The notes under the pieces were generated by a model, which saw only the letters and a list, made by a program, of their open reading frames with translations, had not been told where the DNA came from and searched no databases. From Bacillota bacterium (GTDB lineage Bacteria; Bacillota; Clostridia; Tissierellales; Peptoniphilaceae), in assembly GCA_023442495.1 (NCBI GenBank), contig JAEZZB010000005.1:1-14412 (forward strand): 14,412 nucleotides of DNA, written 5' to 3'. Positions 6,818 to 14,326 of this stretch are shown one piece after another (position 1 is the first letter of the stretch; each line of letters starts with the position of its first letter). The position numbers and the translations under genes are program-made.

Positions 6818-6846
6818 TTTTATATTATACTTATTATGTATATAAT
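6818..6846 (+). promoter_or_regulatory. Possible sortase/OGG promoter
   Basis: TATAAT at 6841-6846 lies 27 bases before the sortase ATG. The -35 position (6818-6823) reads TTTTAT, a poor match. The whole 6761-6850 divergent spacer is almost pure A+T, so chance -10-like matches are expected. Confidence 0.35.
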
Positions 6847-6873
6847 TAAGTTGTCAAATAGTTCGGAGGATAA

Positions 6874-7743
6874 ATGGAAAATAATAAAAAAAATAAAAAA
6901 AGAAATATTTTGATTACGATTATTCAAATAATTCTAGTTGTTATTATTTTATATAGTGCATATTCAATTGGTGACTATTACTATCAAAACTATAAAAACA
7001 CTAAAAATTTAGAAAAAGTAAATAATCTTGTTAATAATATAGAAAATGAAGTTAATAAGGAATTAGATATTGACGAAAAAATTGATCATAGTAAATTAAC
7101 TAAGGAACAATTAGATTTTATAGCTAAAAAAACTATAGAGAGACTTAAACTAGAAAATAATGATATATATGCATTTGTAAAAGCTCCTGATTTTAAGATT
7201 AATAATCCAGTGACATGGCTTTTCGAAGATAATGACTATTATGTATTTAGAGATTTAGAGGGGAATTCTTCAAGACCAGGAACTATATTTATGAATGGTT
7301 GGAATAATCCGGATTTTTCAGATATGAATATTATATTTTTTGGTCATAATTTAAGAACTCATCCCGAGTTTTATGCACCGATGTTTAAAATGCTGTTAAC
7401 TTTAGAAGATCCTAAAGTTGTAAAATCTAAAGATCGACATTTTGTAGAAGTCTATACAGAACATGGTTATAAAAAATATATGATGTTTAGTGCGTATTAT
7501 ACAAACGTAAATGATGATTATATTTTACCTAATAGAGATAAATCAGAGTGGGTAGATTATCTTCAAACTTTACAATTAAAGTCTATAAATGATTTTGGTC
7601 TGAATTTACAATTCAAAGAGGATGACAGAATACTTACACTATCTACCTGTGACAATGTTTTAGATGAAGGTAGATTTGTTGTTCATGCAATAGAGTTAAA
7701 GGATAAAGATGTACAAAATAAAGACAATCCAGAATGGGATTAG
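6874..7743 (+). CDS. srtB: Class B sortase
   Basis: A membrane-anchored cysteine transpeptidase that attaches secreted proteins to peptidoglycan or polymerises pilins. The 289-aa protein starts with a lysine-rich cytoplasmic stretch, then one hydrophobic segment at about residues 12-31, then a polar, helical linker and the extracellular sortase domain. The catalytic triad is visible: H158 in FFGHN, C259 in TLSTC and R267 in EGRFVVHA. TLSTCDN...GRFVVHA is characteristic of class B enzymes. The ATG at 6874 has GGAGG at 6865-6869. No gene with a sortase recognition motif lies nearby, so it is not part of an obvious haem-uptake or pilus cluster. The gene overlaps the next by 35 bases. The class is well supported; the symbol denotes class rather than a proven orthologue. 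Confidence 0.88.
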   Translation: MENNKKNKKRNILITIIQIILVVIILYSAYSIGDYYYQNYKNTKNLEKVNNLVNNIENEVNKELDIDEKIDHSKLTKEQLDFIAKKTIERLKLENNDIYAFVKAPDFKINNPVTWLFEDNDYYVFRDLEGNSSRPGTIFMNGWNNPDFSDMNIIFFGHNLRTHPEFYAPMFKMLLTLEDPKVVKSKDRHFVEVYTEHGYKKYMMFSAYYTNVNDDYILPNRDKSEWVDYLQTLQLKSINDFGLNLQFKEDDRILTLSTCDNVLDEGRFVVHAIELKDKDVQNKDNPEWD

Positions 7744-8599
7744 AATAAAAGGACTTAAAAATTTTAATACAGAACACATATTCGAATGTGGTCAGGCATT
7801 TAGATGGGATAAAACAGAATCAGGATCTTATATAGTTGTTGCATATGATAAAGTTATTGAAATTTATCATGATGATGATGACATAATTATATTAAATACA
7901 ACAGAAGAAGATTTTATAAATATATGGCATCATTATTTTGATCTTGATAAAGACTATAATTTCATAAAAGAAGAACTTTCAAAAGTTCCGGCTTATTATA
8001 TAAATGAAAGTTTAAAAGAAGCCTTGGAATTTGGATATGGAATAAGGATTTTAAATCAAGATAATTTTGAAATGATGATTTCATTTATAATATCTGCTAA
8101 TAATCAAATTCCTCGTATAAAAAATGCGATTAGAATTTTAAGTGAAACTTATGGAGATTTTATACAAGAATATAAAGGAAATAAATATTATGCATTTCCT
8201 ACTCCAGTGCAACTTGCTCATGCAAATCCAGAAGAAGTGAGAGAAATAGCTAGAGTTGGATTTAGAAATTATCGTATAGTAAACGCAGCTAAATCTTATC
8301 TAATTAGGCCTGAACTTTATAGCAATGAATTATCTGATGAAATACTTGGTAATAATTTATTAAACTTAGAAGGAATAGGTCCAAAAGTAAGAGATTGTAT
8401 ATTGCTTTTTGGATATGATAGAATTCGAACATTTCCTGTTGATGTGTGGGTAAAGAGATTAATGGAGTTTTTATATATCAAGAAGACCATACCTAACAAA
8501 CAAATACTTCAATATGGAATTGATTTATTTGGTGATTATAGAGGTTATGCACAGCAGTATTTATTTTATTATGCTAGAGAAAATAAAATAGGAAAGTAG
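7709..8599 (+). CDS. ogg: 8-oxoguanine DNA glycosylase/AP lyase (OGG1-type)
   Basis: A base-excision repair enzyme of the HhH-GPD superfamily that removes 8-oxoguanine from DNA. The N-terminal domain has FNTEHIFECGQAFRWDK, the segment conserved in OGG1-type enzymes. The helix-hairpin-helix NLEGIGPKVRDC carries the Schiff-base lysine K226, and FPVDVW carries the catalytic aspartate D245. Their 19-residue spacing equals that of K249 and D268 in human OGG1. The length, 296 aa, is normal. The start is ATG 7709 with AAAGGA at 7698-7703; this places 35 bases inside the sortase gene in another frame, so the two are co-transcribed and probably coupled. A strong terminator begins one base after the stop. 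Some relatives are labelled DNA-3-methyladenine glycosylase 2, but the OGG signature fits better. Confidence 0.9.
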   Translation: MYKIKTIQNGIRIKGLKNFNTEHIFECGQAFRWDKTESGSYIVVAYDKVIEIYHDDDDIIILNTTEEDFINIWHHYFDLDKDYNFIKEELSKVPAYYINESLKEALEFGYGIRILNQDNFEMMISFIISANNQIPRIKNAIRILSETYGDFIQEYKGNKYYAFPTPVQLAHANPEEVREIARVGFRNYRIVNAAKSYLIRPELYSNELSDEILGNNLLNLEGIGPKVRDCILLFGYDRIRTFPVDVWVKRLMEFLYIKKTIPNKQILQYGIDLFGDYRGYAQQYLFYYARENKIGK

Positions 8600-8629
8600 A
8601 AGCTTAGCACTATTTGCTAAGCTTTTTTT
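8600..8629 (+). terminator. Rho-independent terminator of the sortase-ogg operon
   Basis: A perfect 10-bp stem, AAGCTTAGCA (8600-8609) with TGCTAAGCTT (8615-8624), has a 5-base loop and is followed by TTTTT. Confidence 0.93.
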
Positions 8630-8698
8630 GTAGCGATAATTAATTAAATGATTTTGAAGATAATTTATGTATAAGATAAGGTATTTTTTATTATAATA

Positions 8699-8820
8699 TA
8701 CTACCATTTTCGATGCCATTTCCATAAAACAAAAAATTTCAAATAATAGAAAATCAATGAAATTCATTACATTATTTGAAATAAATTTGCAAAAAATGGA
8801 AATGGTATTTATTTTTAGTA
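8699..8820. repeat. Long imperfect inverted repeat, MITE-like
   Basis: This intergenic block folds on itself. TACTA (8699-8703) pairs with TAGTA (8816-8820), CCATTTCCAT (8716-8725) with ATGGAAATGG (8796-8805), ATTTCAAATAAT (8736-8747) with ATTATTTGAAAT (8771-8782), and the centre is a near-palindrome AATGAA-A-TTCATT (8756-8768). It contains no believable gene. It lies between two convergent operons and is separate from both of their terminators. It could be a non-autonomous mobile element or a remnant; copy number elsewhere is unknown. Confidence 0.6.
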
Positions 8821-8842
8821 AAAAAATCTTTCAAAAGATAAG

Positions 8843-8877
8843 TAATAAAAATATCTGCTGGAAATCCAACAGATATT
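8843..8877 (-). terminator. Terminator of the GNAT gene
   Basis: On the minus strand ATATCTG (8876-8870) pairs with CAGATAT (8857-8851). TGG/CCA pairs lie inside, and a T-rich run (complement of 8843-8850) follows. It sits directly after the stop of the minus-strand acetyltransferase. Confidence 0.75.
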
Positions 8878-8884
8878 ATAAATT

Positions 8885-9460
8885 TCAATTAAATTGATTT
8901 GATAAAATGAATTTATCATCTATTTTCTTTATATTTGATAGATAATATATTAAATTACCATATGTTGTTTTAGTGATATTGATATATTCTTGGTATTTAA
9001 TTTTTCCGTTATACGAAAGTATTGTAAAATCACAGTCGAAGCAATTTACTCTTAGTCCTGAATTATTAAAACCGTTTTGATTGTAAAAATTAATTCTTTT
9101 GACTCTTTGATGGAAATTATCAACATTATCTAGTGGAGTTTCAACCTCTAAAAATATTCTACTATTATAATAATATTCTTTAAGTCTTTCAAGAGTTTCA
9201 CTTCCTAGTCCTTGACCTCTATATTTAGAACTTATCGCTAAATAATCTACCCAAACAATATCCTTATCTTTTGCTGTTACTAATATTCCTACAAATTCTT
9301 TATTTTTTTCTAAAGTAAACACATCTATTTTACCAAGTTTACTTGATAACCAAAACAAAGATAAGGGTCTTCTTTCTTGTTTTGGAAATGCTTTAAAATA
9401 CAGCTTTTTAAATTGATTATAAGTATATTTATCTTTTCTACTTAATTTTTTAAACTGCAT
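8885..9460 (-). CDS. GNAT-family N-acetyltransferase
   Basis: A 191-aa protein with the acetyl-CoA-binding motif A of the GNAT fold: WVDYLAISSKYRGQGLGSETL, in which R81-G-Q-G-L-G86 is the pyrophosphate-binding loop. The preceding strand FVGILVTAKDKDIVWVDYLAIS and the later FYNQNGFNNSGL, equivalent to the common 'FYek.GF' motif B region, also fit. The acceptor substrate is not evident; it may be an amine, amino acid or protein N-terminus. The ATG at 9460 is preceded by GAGGA. It is a single-gene unit with its own promoter-like sequence upstream and a terminator downstream. Confidence 0.82.
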   Translation of the reverse strand: MQFKKLSRKDKYTYNQFKKLYFKAFPKQERRPLSLFWLSSKLGKIDVFTLEKNKEFVGILVTAKDKDIVWVDYLAISSKYRGQGLGSETLERLKEYYYNSRIFLEVETPLDNVDNFHQRVKRINFYNQNGFNNSGLRVNCFDCDFTILSYNGKIKYQEYINITKTTYGNLIYYLSNIKKIDDKFILSNQFN

Positions 9461-9491
9461 AAATCCTCACTTTCATAATTAATCCTTTAAT

Positions 9492-9520
9492 ATCATATAT
9501 GAGAATTAAAAATAAAGCAA
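9492..9520 (-). promoter_or_regulatory. Probable promoter of the GNAT gene
   Basis: Read on the minus strand, TTGCTT (9520-9515) and TATGAT (9497-9492) are 17 bases apart, about 30 bases upstream of the ATG. Both boxes match consensus at four or more positions. Confidence 0.55.
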
Positions 9521-9608
9521 ATATGTTATTCTTATAAATGTTTTTGATAAAAACATTTAAACTTTCTATTAATATATTTTAATTTAATTTTTATATTTCT
9601 TAAAATTG

Positions 9609-9617
9609 TGGTATAAT
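9609..9617 (+). promoter_or_regulatory. groESL promoter, extended -10
   Basis: TGG directly followed by a perfect TATAAT (9612-9617) makes an extended -10. The -35 position (about 9589-9594) is T-rich with no good match. The predicted start falls at the left arm of the CIRCE element, the classical arrangement for HrcA repression. Confidence 0.75.
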
Positions 9618-9621
9618 ATCA

Positions 9622-9648
9622 TTAGCACTCAATAAAGTCGAGTGATAA
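9622..9648 (+). promoter_or_regulatory. CIRCE operator (HrcA binding site)
   Basis: TTAGCACTC (9622-9630), a 9-base spacer and GAGTGATAA (9640-9648). The consensus is TTAGCACTC-N9-GAGTGCTAA, so only one base differs (A for C in the right arm). HrcA binding here represses groESL until heat stress. Confidence 0.95.
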
Positions 9649-9673
9649 TAATTTTATTAATATGGAGGATATA

Positions 9674-9943
9674 ATGAAAATCAGACCTATTGGTGAAAGA
9701 TTAGTATTAAAAGCGATAAAAAAAGAAGAAAAGACTTCATCTGGGATTTTGATGCCTGACAGTGCGATTGAAAAACCAGAATATGCAGAAGTTGTAGCTA
9801 TTGCTAAAGAAATAGAAGATAAAAATATTAAAATAAATGATAAAGTAGTATATACAAAATATAAAGGAACATCAATTAAAGATGGTGATGAAGAATATAT
9901 CTTAATTGATTTTGAAGATATATTAGGAATTATTGAAGAATAG
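9674..9943 (+). CDS. groES: Co-chaperonin GroES
   Basis: The 10-kDa lid of the GroEL chaperonin. The 89-aa protein begins MKIRPIGERLVLKAIKKEE, the standard GroES opening. It has the mobile loop segment KTSSGILMPDSA, whose GIL tripeptide binds GroEL, and ends with the DILGII strand. An ATG at 9662 is in frame but overlaps the GGAGG ribosome site (9664-9668). The ATG at 9674, five bases after that site, gives the conserved N-terminus and is chosen. It lies downstream of CIRCE and eight bases before groEL, with which it must be co-transcribed. Confidence 0.96.
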   Translation: MKIRPIGERLVLKAIKKEEKTSSGILMPDSAIEKPEYAEVVAIAKEIEDKNIKINDKVVYTKYKGTSIKDGDEEYILIDFEDILGIIEE

Positions 9944-9951
9944 GAGTTATC

Positions 9952-11568
9952 ATGGCAAAAGATATAAAATATGGTATTAATTCAAGAAATTCTCTTGAAA
10001 AAGGAATAAATAAATTAGCAGATGCTGTAAAGGTTACAGTTGGCCCTAAAGGTCGTAATGTTGTAATTGACAGAGGCTTTGGAGCACCTATGATTACAAA
10101 TGACGGCGTTACAATTGCAAAAGAAATAGAACTTGAGGATAGATTTGAAAATATGGGAGCTCAACTTTTGAAAGAAGTTGCAACTAAGACGAATGATATT
10201 GCAGGAGATGGGACTACTACTGCAACCATTTTAGCTCAAGCAATAGTTTCTGAAGGACTTAAAAATATTGCAGCTGGAGCAAACCCAATTATTCTTAAAA
10301 AAGGTATACAAAATGCTACAAAAATAGTAGTAAATAAAATAAAGTCATTCTCAACACCTATTGAAACTACAGAATCCATTGCACAAGTTGGCGCTATTTC
10401 ATCTGCGGATCCAGAAATAGGTAAATTAATTGCTGATGCAATGGATAAAATTGGTAAAGATGGTGTAATCACTATTGAAGAATCAAAAACAATGGATACA
10501 CAACTACAAATCGTTGAAGGTATGCAATTTGATAAAGGTTATTTATCACCTTATATGGCAAATGATAATGAAAAGAAAACAGCAGAGCTTGATAATCCAT
10601 TAATACTTATTACAGATAAGAAAATTAATAATATTCAAGAAATTTTACCAGTTTTAGAACAAATAGTAGAAACTTCAAAACCATTATTAATTATAGCAGA
10701 TGATATTGAAGGAGAAGTGTTAACTACATTAATTTTGAATAAGATTAGAGGAACATTTAATGTTGTAGCTGTGAAAGCACCAAGCTTTGGTGAAAATAGA
10801 GCGAAAGTGCTTGAAGATATTGCAATTTTAACTGGTACAAAAGTATACAAAGAAGAATTAAAAGACGATCTTAAAGAAGTTAAAATTGATGAATTAGGAT
10901 CAGCTAAGAAAGTAAATGTAGACAAGGATTCAACAACTATAGTAGATGGTTCTGGAGATAAAGAACAACTACAAGCAAGAGTAAATCAAATAAGAAAAGA
11001 TATTGAAGAATCTGATTCAGAATTTGATATTGAAAGATTTAAAGAAAGACTAGCAAAACTTTCTGGCGGTATAGCTGTTATTCAAGTTGGTGCAGTTACA
11101 GAAGTTGAAATGAAAGAAAAGAAATTAAGAATTGAAGATGCACTATCTGCTACAAAAGCAGCAGTCGAAGAAGGTATCGTTGCTGGTGGTGGTACAGTTT
11201 TATTAGATTCAATCAAATCACTTGATGAATATATTGCATCAGTACAAGGAGATGAAAGAACAGGGGCAATGATAGTTGCAAGAGCCTTAGAAGAACCAAC
11301 AAGACAAATAGCTGAAAATGCAGGTATTGAAGGCTCAATAATCGCCAATAAAGTTAAATCACTAGACGAGGGAATAGGTTATGATGCATTAAACGGTGGA
11401 TTTGTAGATATGATTAAATCTGGTATTGTTGATCCGACTAAAGTTACAAGATCAGCATTAGAAAATGCCGCATCAGTAGCATCTATGATACTTACTACAG
11501 AGGCTGCAATTACTGATATCAAAGAAAAAGAAGAATTACCAAATCCAATGGGTGGAATGCAATTTTAA
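9952..11568 (+). CDS. groEL: Chaperonin GroEL (HSP60)
   Basis: The 538-aa ATP-driven chaperonin that folds proteins inside a double heptameric ring capped by GroES. The ATP-binding VTVGPKGRNVV (28-38) and GDGTTTA (85-91, with D86-G-T-T-T) are intact. So are RIEDAL...EEGIVAGGG, whose ED aspartate serves in ATP hydrolysis. The C-terminus is PNPMGGMQF, with a single short GGM in place of the long GGM repeat tail of E. coli GroEL. AGGAG at 9942-9946 overlaps the groES stop and precedes the ATG by five bases. The gene is controlled by the CIRCE element upstream of groES and ends at a strong terminator. Confidence 0.98.
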   Translation: MAKDIKYGINSRNSLEKGINKLADAVKVTVGPKGRNVVIDRGFGAPMITNDGVTIAKEIELEDRFENMGAQLLKEVATKTNDIAGDGTTTATILAQAIVSEGLKNIAAGANPIILKKGIQNATKIVVNKIKSFSTPIETTESIAQVGAISSADPEIGKLIADAMDKIGKDGVITIEESKTMDTQLQIVEGMQFDKGYLSPYMANDNEKKTAELDNPLILITDKKINNIQEILPVLEQIVETSKPLLIIADDIEGEVLTTLILNKIRGTFNVVAVKAPSFGENRAKVLEDIAILTGTKVYKEELKDDLKEVKIDELGSAKKVNVDKDSTTIVDGSGDKEQLQARVNQIRKDIEESDSEFDIERFKERLAKLSGGIAVIQVGAVTEVEMKEKKLRIEDALSATKAAVEEGIVAGGGTVLLDSIKSLDEYIASVQGDERTGAMIVARALEEPTRQIAENAGIEGSIIANKVKSLDEGIGYDALNGGFVDMIKSGIVDPTKVTRSALENAASVASMILTTEAAITDIKEKEELPNPMGGMQF

Positions 11569-11585
11569 TAGTAAATAAATTTTAG

Positions 11586-11620
11586 GCAGATGATTATAGT
11601 TAGTATCATCTGCTTTTTTT
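11586..11620 (+). terminator. Rho-independent terminator of groESL
   Basis: GCAGATGAT (11586-11594) pairs perfectly with ATCATCTGC (11605-11613) and is followed by seven T residues (11614-11620). Confidence 0.93.
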
Positions 11621-11627
11621 GTGTAAA

Positions 11628-11667
11628 ATTACTAATTTACTTTTAATGATGTGATACATCTAGTAAT
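11628..11667. repeat. Two-part inverted repeat upstream of the response regulator
   Basis: GATGT-GAT-ACATC (11648-11660) is a short dyad. The flanking TAGTAAT (11661-11667) matches ATTACTA at 11628-11634 in inverted orientation. It lies between the groESL terminator and the next promoter. A binding site is possible, but chance is not excluded in DNA this AT-rich. Confidence 0.35.
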
Positions 11668-11789
11668 ATTTATATAAATTGTTTGGAAAATATGCAAGAA
11701 AATAAAAGGAAGAAATTTTGTATCTATGGATATTTTGAACAGTAAAAAAAACAAAAACAATCTTAAAATGAAATCGTTATTCTTTTAAT

Positions 11790-11819
11790 TTGATGAATTT
11801 ATTACATTTATGTTATAAT
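11790..11819 (+). promoter_or_regulatory. Probable promoter of the response regulator operon
   Basis: TTGATG (11790-11795) and a perfect TATAAT (11814-11819) are 18 bases apart. TG at 11811-11812 gives an extended -10. It is 32 bases upstream of the TTG start. Confidence 0.65.
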
Positions 11820-11850
11820 TTATATAAACAAAAAATTAAGGGGATTAGTT

Positions 11851-12576
11851 TTGAGAATTTTATTAGTAAATAGCGATCAAGATTTTATTGAGAATTTCAA
11901 ATATAGTTTTAAGACTGAAGAGTATCAAATTACTTCAACAAATACAATTGGTGAAACTATGGATGCTTTGAAAGATAGAGATTTTGATTTAGCTATCATT
12001 GATATGAAATATAAAGATGGCACAGGTTTAGATTTGAAAAGAAAAATGAATGAAGTCATGAATATTCCAACGATAGTGGTGTCAGATAGACATGAACCTA
12101 ATGAAGTTGTACTTGCTTTGGAATATGGTTGTGATGACTATATTACTAGACCATTTTATTTATTAGAACTTAAAGCAAGAATAAGATCTGTTCTTAGGAG
12201 ATCATTGCCTAATCGTCAAGAACCTAGAAAAACAGAAAAAACTCAAAATGCTATGGTCAAAGGTAGATTTGAATTTAACATTGTAGGTCGAAAGGTTAGA
12301 GTTGATACTATAGATATTGAATTAACTGGAAAAGAATTCGATCTTCTATATGTTTTAGTTACAAACAAGAAAAAAATTTTTTCTAGAAAAGATTTGGCTG
12401 AAAAACTATGGAATGGTCTAAGTGAATCAAATATTAGAACAGTTGATGTTCATATTAGAAGATTAAGAGAAAAATTAGCAAAGACAAATGCTGATAAATA
12501 TATCCAAACTAGCTGGGGTGAGGGATATTTCTTTGATGATGATCATTACAAATCAAGGAGAGATTATGACAGATAA
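11851..12576 (+). CDS. OmpR/PhoB-family response regulator (orphan)
   Basis: A 241-aa two-component transcription factor. Residues 1-115 form the receiver domain: DLAIIDMKYKDG places the phospho-acceptor at D51, and S78 occupies the Thr/Ser switch position. Residues about 130-235 form a winged helix-turn-helix with the recognition helix NIRTVDVHIRRLREKL. Two receiver features are unusual: the lysine of the conserved KPF is arginine (R100 in TRPF), and the N-terminal acidic pair is S8-D9. Phosphorylation chemistry may therefore differ. No histidine kinase gene is adjacent. The start is TTG at 11851 with AAGGGG at 11838-11843; no ATG in frame gives the conserved RILLVNSD start. The end overlaps pepF by 11 bases. 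Confidence 0.9.
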   Translation: MRILLVNSDQDFIENFKYSFKTEEYQITSTNTIGETMDALKDRDFDLAIIDMKYKDGTGLDLKRKMNEVMNIPTIVVSDRHEPNEVVLALEYGCDDYITRPFYLLELKARIRSVLRRSLPNRQEPRKTEKTQNAMVKGRFEFNIVGRKVRVDTIDIELTGKEFDLLYVLVTNKKKIFSRKDLAEKLWNGLSESNIRTVDVHIRRLREKLAKTNADKYIQTSWGEGYFFDDDHYKSRRDYDR

Positions 12577-14323
12577 AATTGTATGGGATTTAACTACCAT
12601 TTATGAATCTGATGAATTATTAGATAAAGATTTGATAAAGGTGGAAAACAATCTTGAAAAAATTGAAAAATTAAAAGAAGACATTGAAAAAAACATTGTA
12701 GATATTCTACTTTTAGATGCTGATACTAGTAGGTTTTTAGAAAAAGCTTATACTTATGCACATATGAAAAAAGATGAAGATGCAAATGTGGGCAAATATC
12801 AAAAGTTAGATACAAAAGTTATGAATTTATATAATAAATATATAACTAAACTTTCTTTCTTAGTACCATATTTACTATCTTTGCCTGAAGAAGAAGCTAA
12901 TAAACTAAAAAATGATAAAAAGCTAAAAGATTTTGATATTGCGTTGATGAAAGTATTTAGAAAGAGAGAACACACACTTTCTGACAAAGAAGAAAAAGTC
13001 ATTTCTACATTGAGTTCAGCACGAGAAACAGCATCAAATATGTACTATTATCTTACAAATGTTGATATGAAATTCCCATATTTAGAAAAATGGGACAAGC
13101 AAATCACAAATGTTAATTTTACAAATATTCAAACAGAGGAAGATAGAGAATTACGTGAAGTTTCATTTAAGGAATTTTATAATACTTATAATCAATTTGG
13201 AAATACAATAGCACAATCTTATTATTCACATGTTGATGCAGTTGTAAAAATTTCACAACTTAAGAATTATGACAATGTAAGAAAAATGTTTTTATTTAAT
13301 GATGATGTAGATGAAAAAGTATACGATACCTTAATTGATTCAGTTCATAAATATCTACCATCTATGCACAAATACTATGAAATTAAAAAAAGAACATTGG
13401 GACTAGATGAACAACATATGTATGATGTATATATGTCTATTGCACCTGATTTTGAAAAAAAATATTCATGGGAGGAAGCAAAAGCATTAGTTATTGAATC
13501 TGTAAAACCACTTGGTGAAGAGTATGTTGAAATTTATAAGAAAGCTTTTGATGAAAAATGGATAGATGCAGAAATTAGAGATGGTAAAAGAGGTGGAGCA
13601 TATTCATCAGGTTCATATGATACAAAACCGTTTATACTTATGAATTTCGACGAAACATTGAATTCACTATTTACTTTAGCTCATGAAATGGGTCATTCGC
13701 TTCATAGTTATTATGATAGACATAACAATTCATATTTACATTCAGGTTATACAATATTTGTAGCTGAAGTTGCATCTACATTTAATGAGGCTCTATTATT
13801 AAATTTACTTCTAAATAGAGCACAAACTATAGAAGAAAAAATTTATTTAACAGATTTTTATATAAATAGTTATAAATCAACTGTATTTAGACAAACTATG
13901 TTTGCTGAATTTGAAAGAGAAGTACACAAGAGAATTGAATCTGGTGAAGTGCTTACAAAGGATGATTTTTCAAAACTATATTTAGAATTAAATAAAAAAT
14001 ATTTTGGTGCGGCAATGGTTTCCGATGAGGAAATATCTTATGAATGGATGAGAATTCCACATTTTTACAGCAATTTCTACGTATACAAATATGCAACAGG
14101 TTTTGCAGCATCATCAATACTTGCTAAACGTGTGCTAAAAGAAGAAGAAGGTTCAAGGGAAAATTATATTAAATTCCTAAAGGACGGTGCTAAGCATTTC
14201 CCAATTGAACAGTTAAAAATAGCAGGTGTAGATATGTCTAAACCTGAAACTGTAAATCAGTCACTAGAGATATTTAAAAACTTAGTTGATACACTAGATA
14301 ATATGTTAAAAAAAGGAGAATAA
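12566..14323 (+). CDS. pepF: Oligoendopeptidase F (M3 family zinc peptidase)
   Basis: A cytoplasmic metallopeptidase that cuts short peptides, here 585 aa, normal for PepF. The zinc site HEMGH is at 373-377, with catalytic E374. The third zinc ligand is E401 in VAEVASTFNE. The upstream YSSGSYDTKPFILMNFDETLNS-like region and the downstream PHFYSNFYVYKYATGF segment are typical of the PepF branch. The reading frame is open from 12488, but the start is ATG 12566: AAGGAG (12555-12560) lies five bases before it and the protein then begins MTDKIVWDLTTIY, the usual PepF N-terminus. The 11-base overlap with the response regulator gene indicates coupled translation. Confidence 0.95.
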   Translation: MTDKIVWDLTTIYESDELLDKDLIKVENNLEKIEKLKEDIEKNIVDILLLDADTSRFLEKAYTYAHMKKDEDANVGKYQKLDTKVMNLYNKYITKLSFLVPYLLSLPEEEANKLKNDKKLKDFDIALMKVFRKREHTLSDKEEKVISTLSSARETASNMYYYLTNVDMKFPYLEKWDKQITNVNFTNIQTEEDRELREVSFKEFYNTYNQFGNTIAQSYYSHVDAVVKISQLKNYDNVRKMFLFNDDVDEKVYDTLIDSVHKYLPSMHKYYEIKKRTLGLDEQHMYDVYMSIAPDFEKKYSWEEAKALVIESVKPLGEEYVEIYKKAFDEKWIDAEIRDGKRGGAYSSGSYDTKPFILMNFDETLNSLFTLAHEMGHSLHSYYDRHNNSYLHSGYTIFVAEVASTFNEALLLNLLLNRAQTIEEKIYLTDFYINSYKSTVFRQTMFAEFEREVHKRIESGEVLTKDDFSKLYLELNKKYFGAAMVSDEEISYEWMRIPHFYSNFYVYKYATGFAASSILAKRVLKEEEGSRENYIKFLKDGAKHFPIEQLKIAGVDMSKPETVNQSLEIFKNLVDTLDNMLKKGE

Positions 14324-14326
14324 GTT

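Noticed and set aside
8561..8767. Minus-strand open frame across the terminator and inverted repeat
   Set aside because: It runs through the ogg terminator and half of the hairpin, has no ribosome site and no family likeness.
9662..9673. Upstream in-frame ATG for groES
   Set aside because: It lies across the Shine-Dalgarno sequence; MKIRPIGERL from 9674 is the conserved GroES N-terminus.
10236..11348. Open frames antisense to groEL
   Set aside because: They mirror groEL codon structure, lack ribosome sites and show no recognisable protein character.
11693..11746. Possible 17-codon ORF (MQENKRKKF...) before the response regulator
   Set aside because: It has no convincing ribosome site or promoter, and short ORFs are expected by chance in AT-rich spacers.
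12488..12565. 26-codon N-terminal extension of pepF
   Set aside because: It is buried in the response regulator gene with no ribosome site and is not family-like; ATG 12566 has AAGGAG at the right distance.
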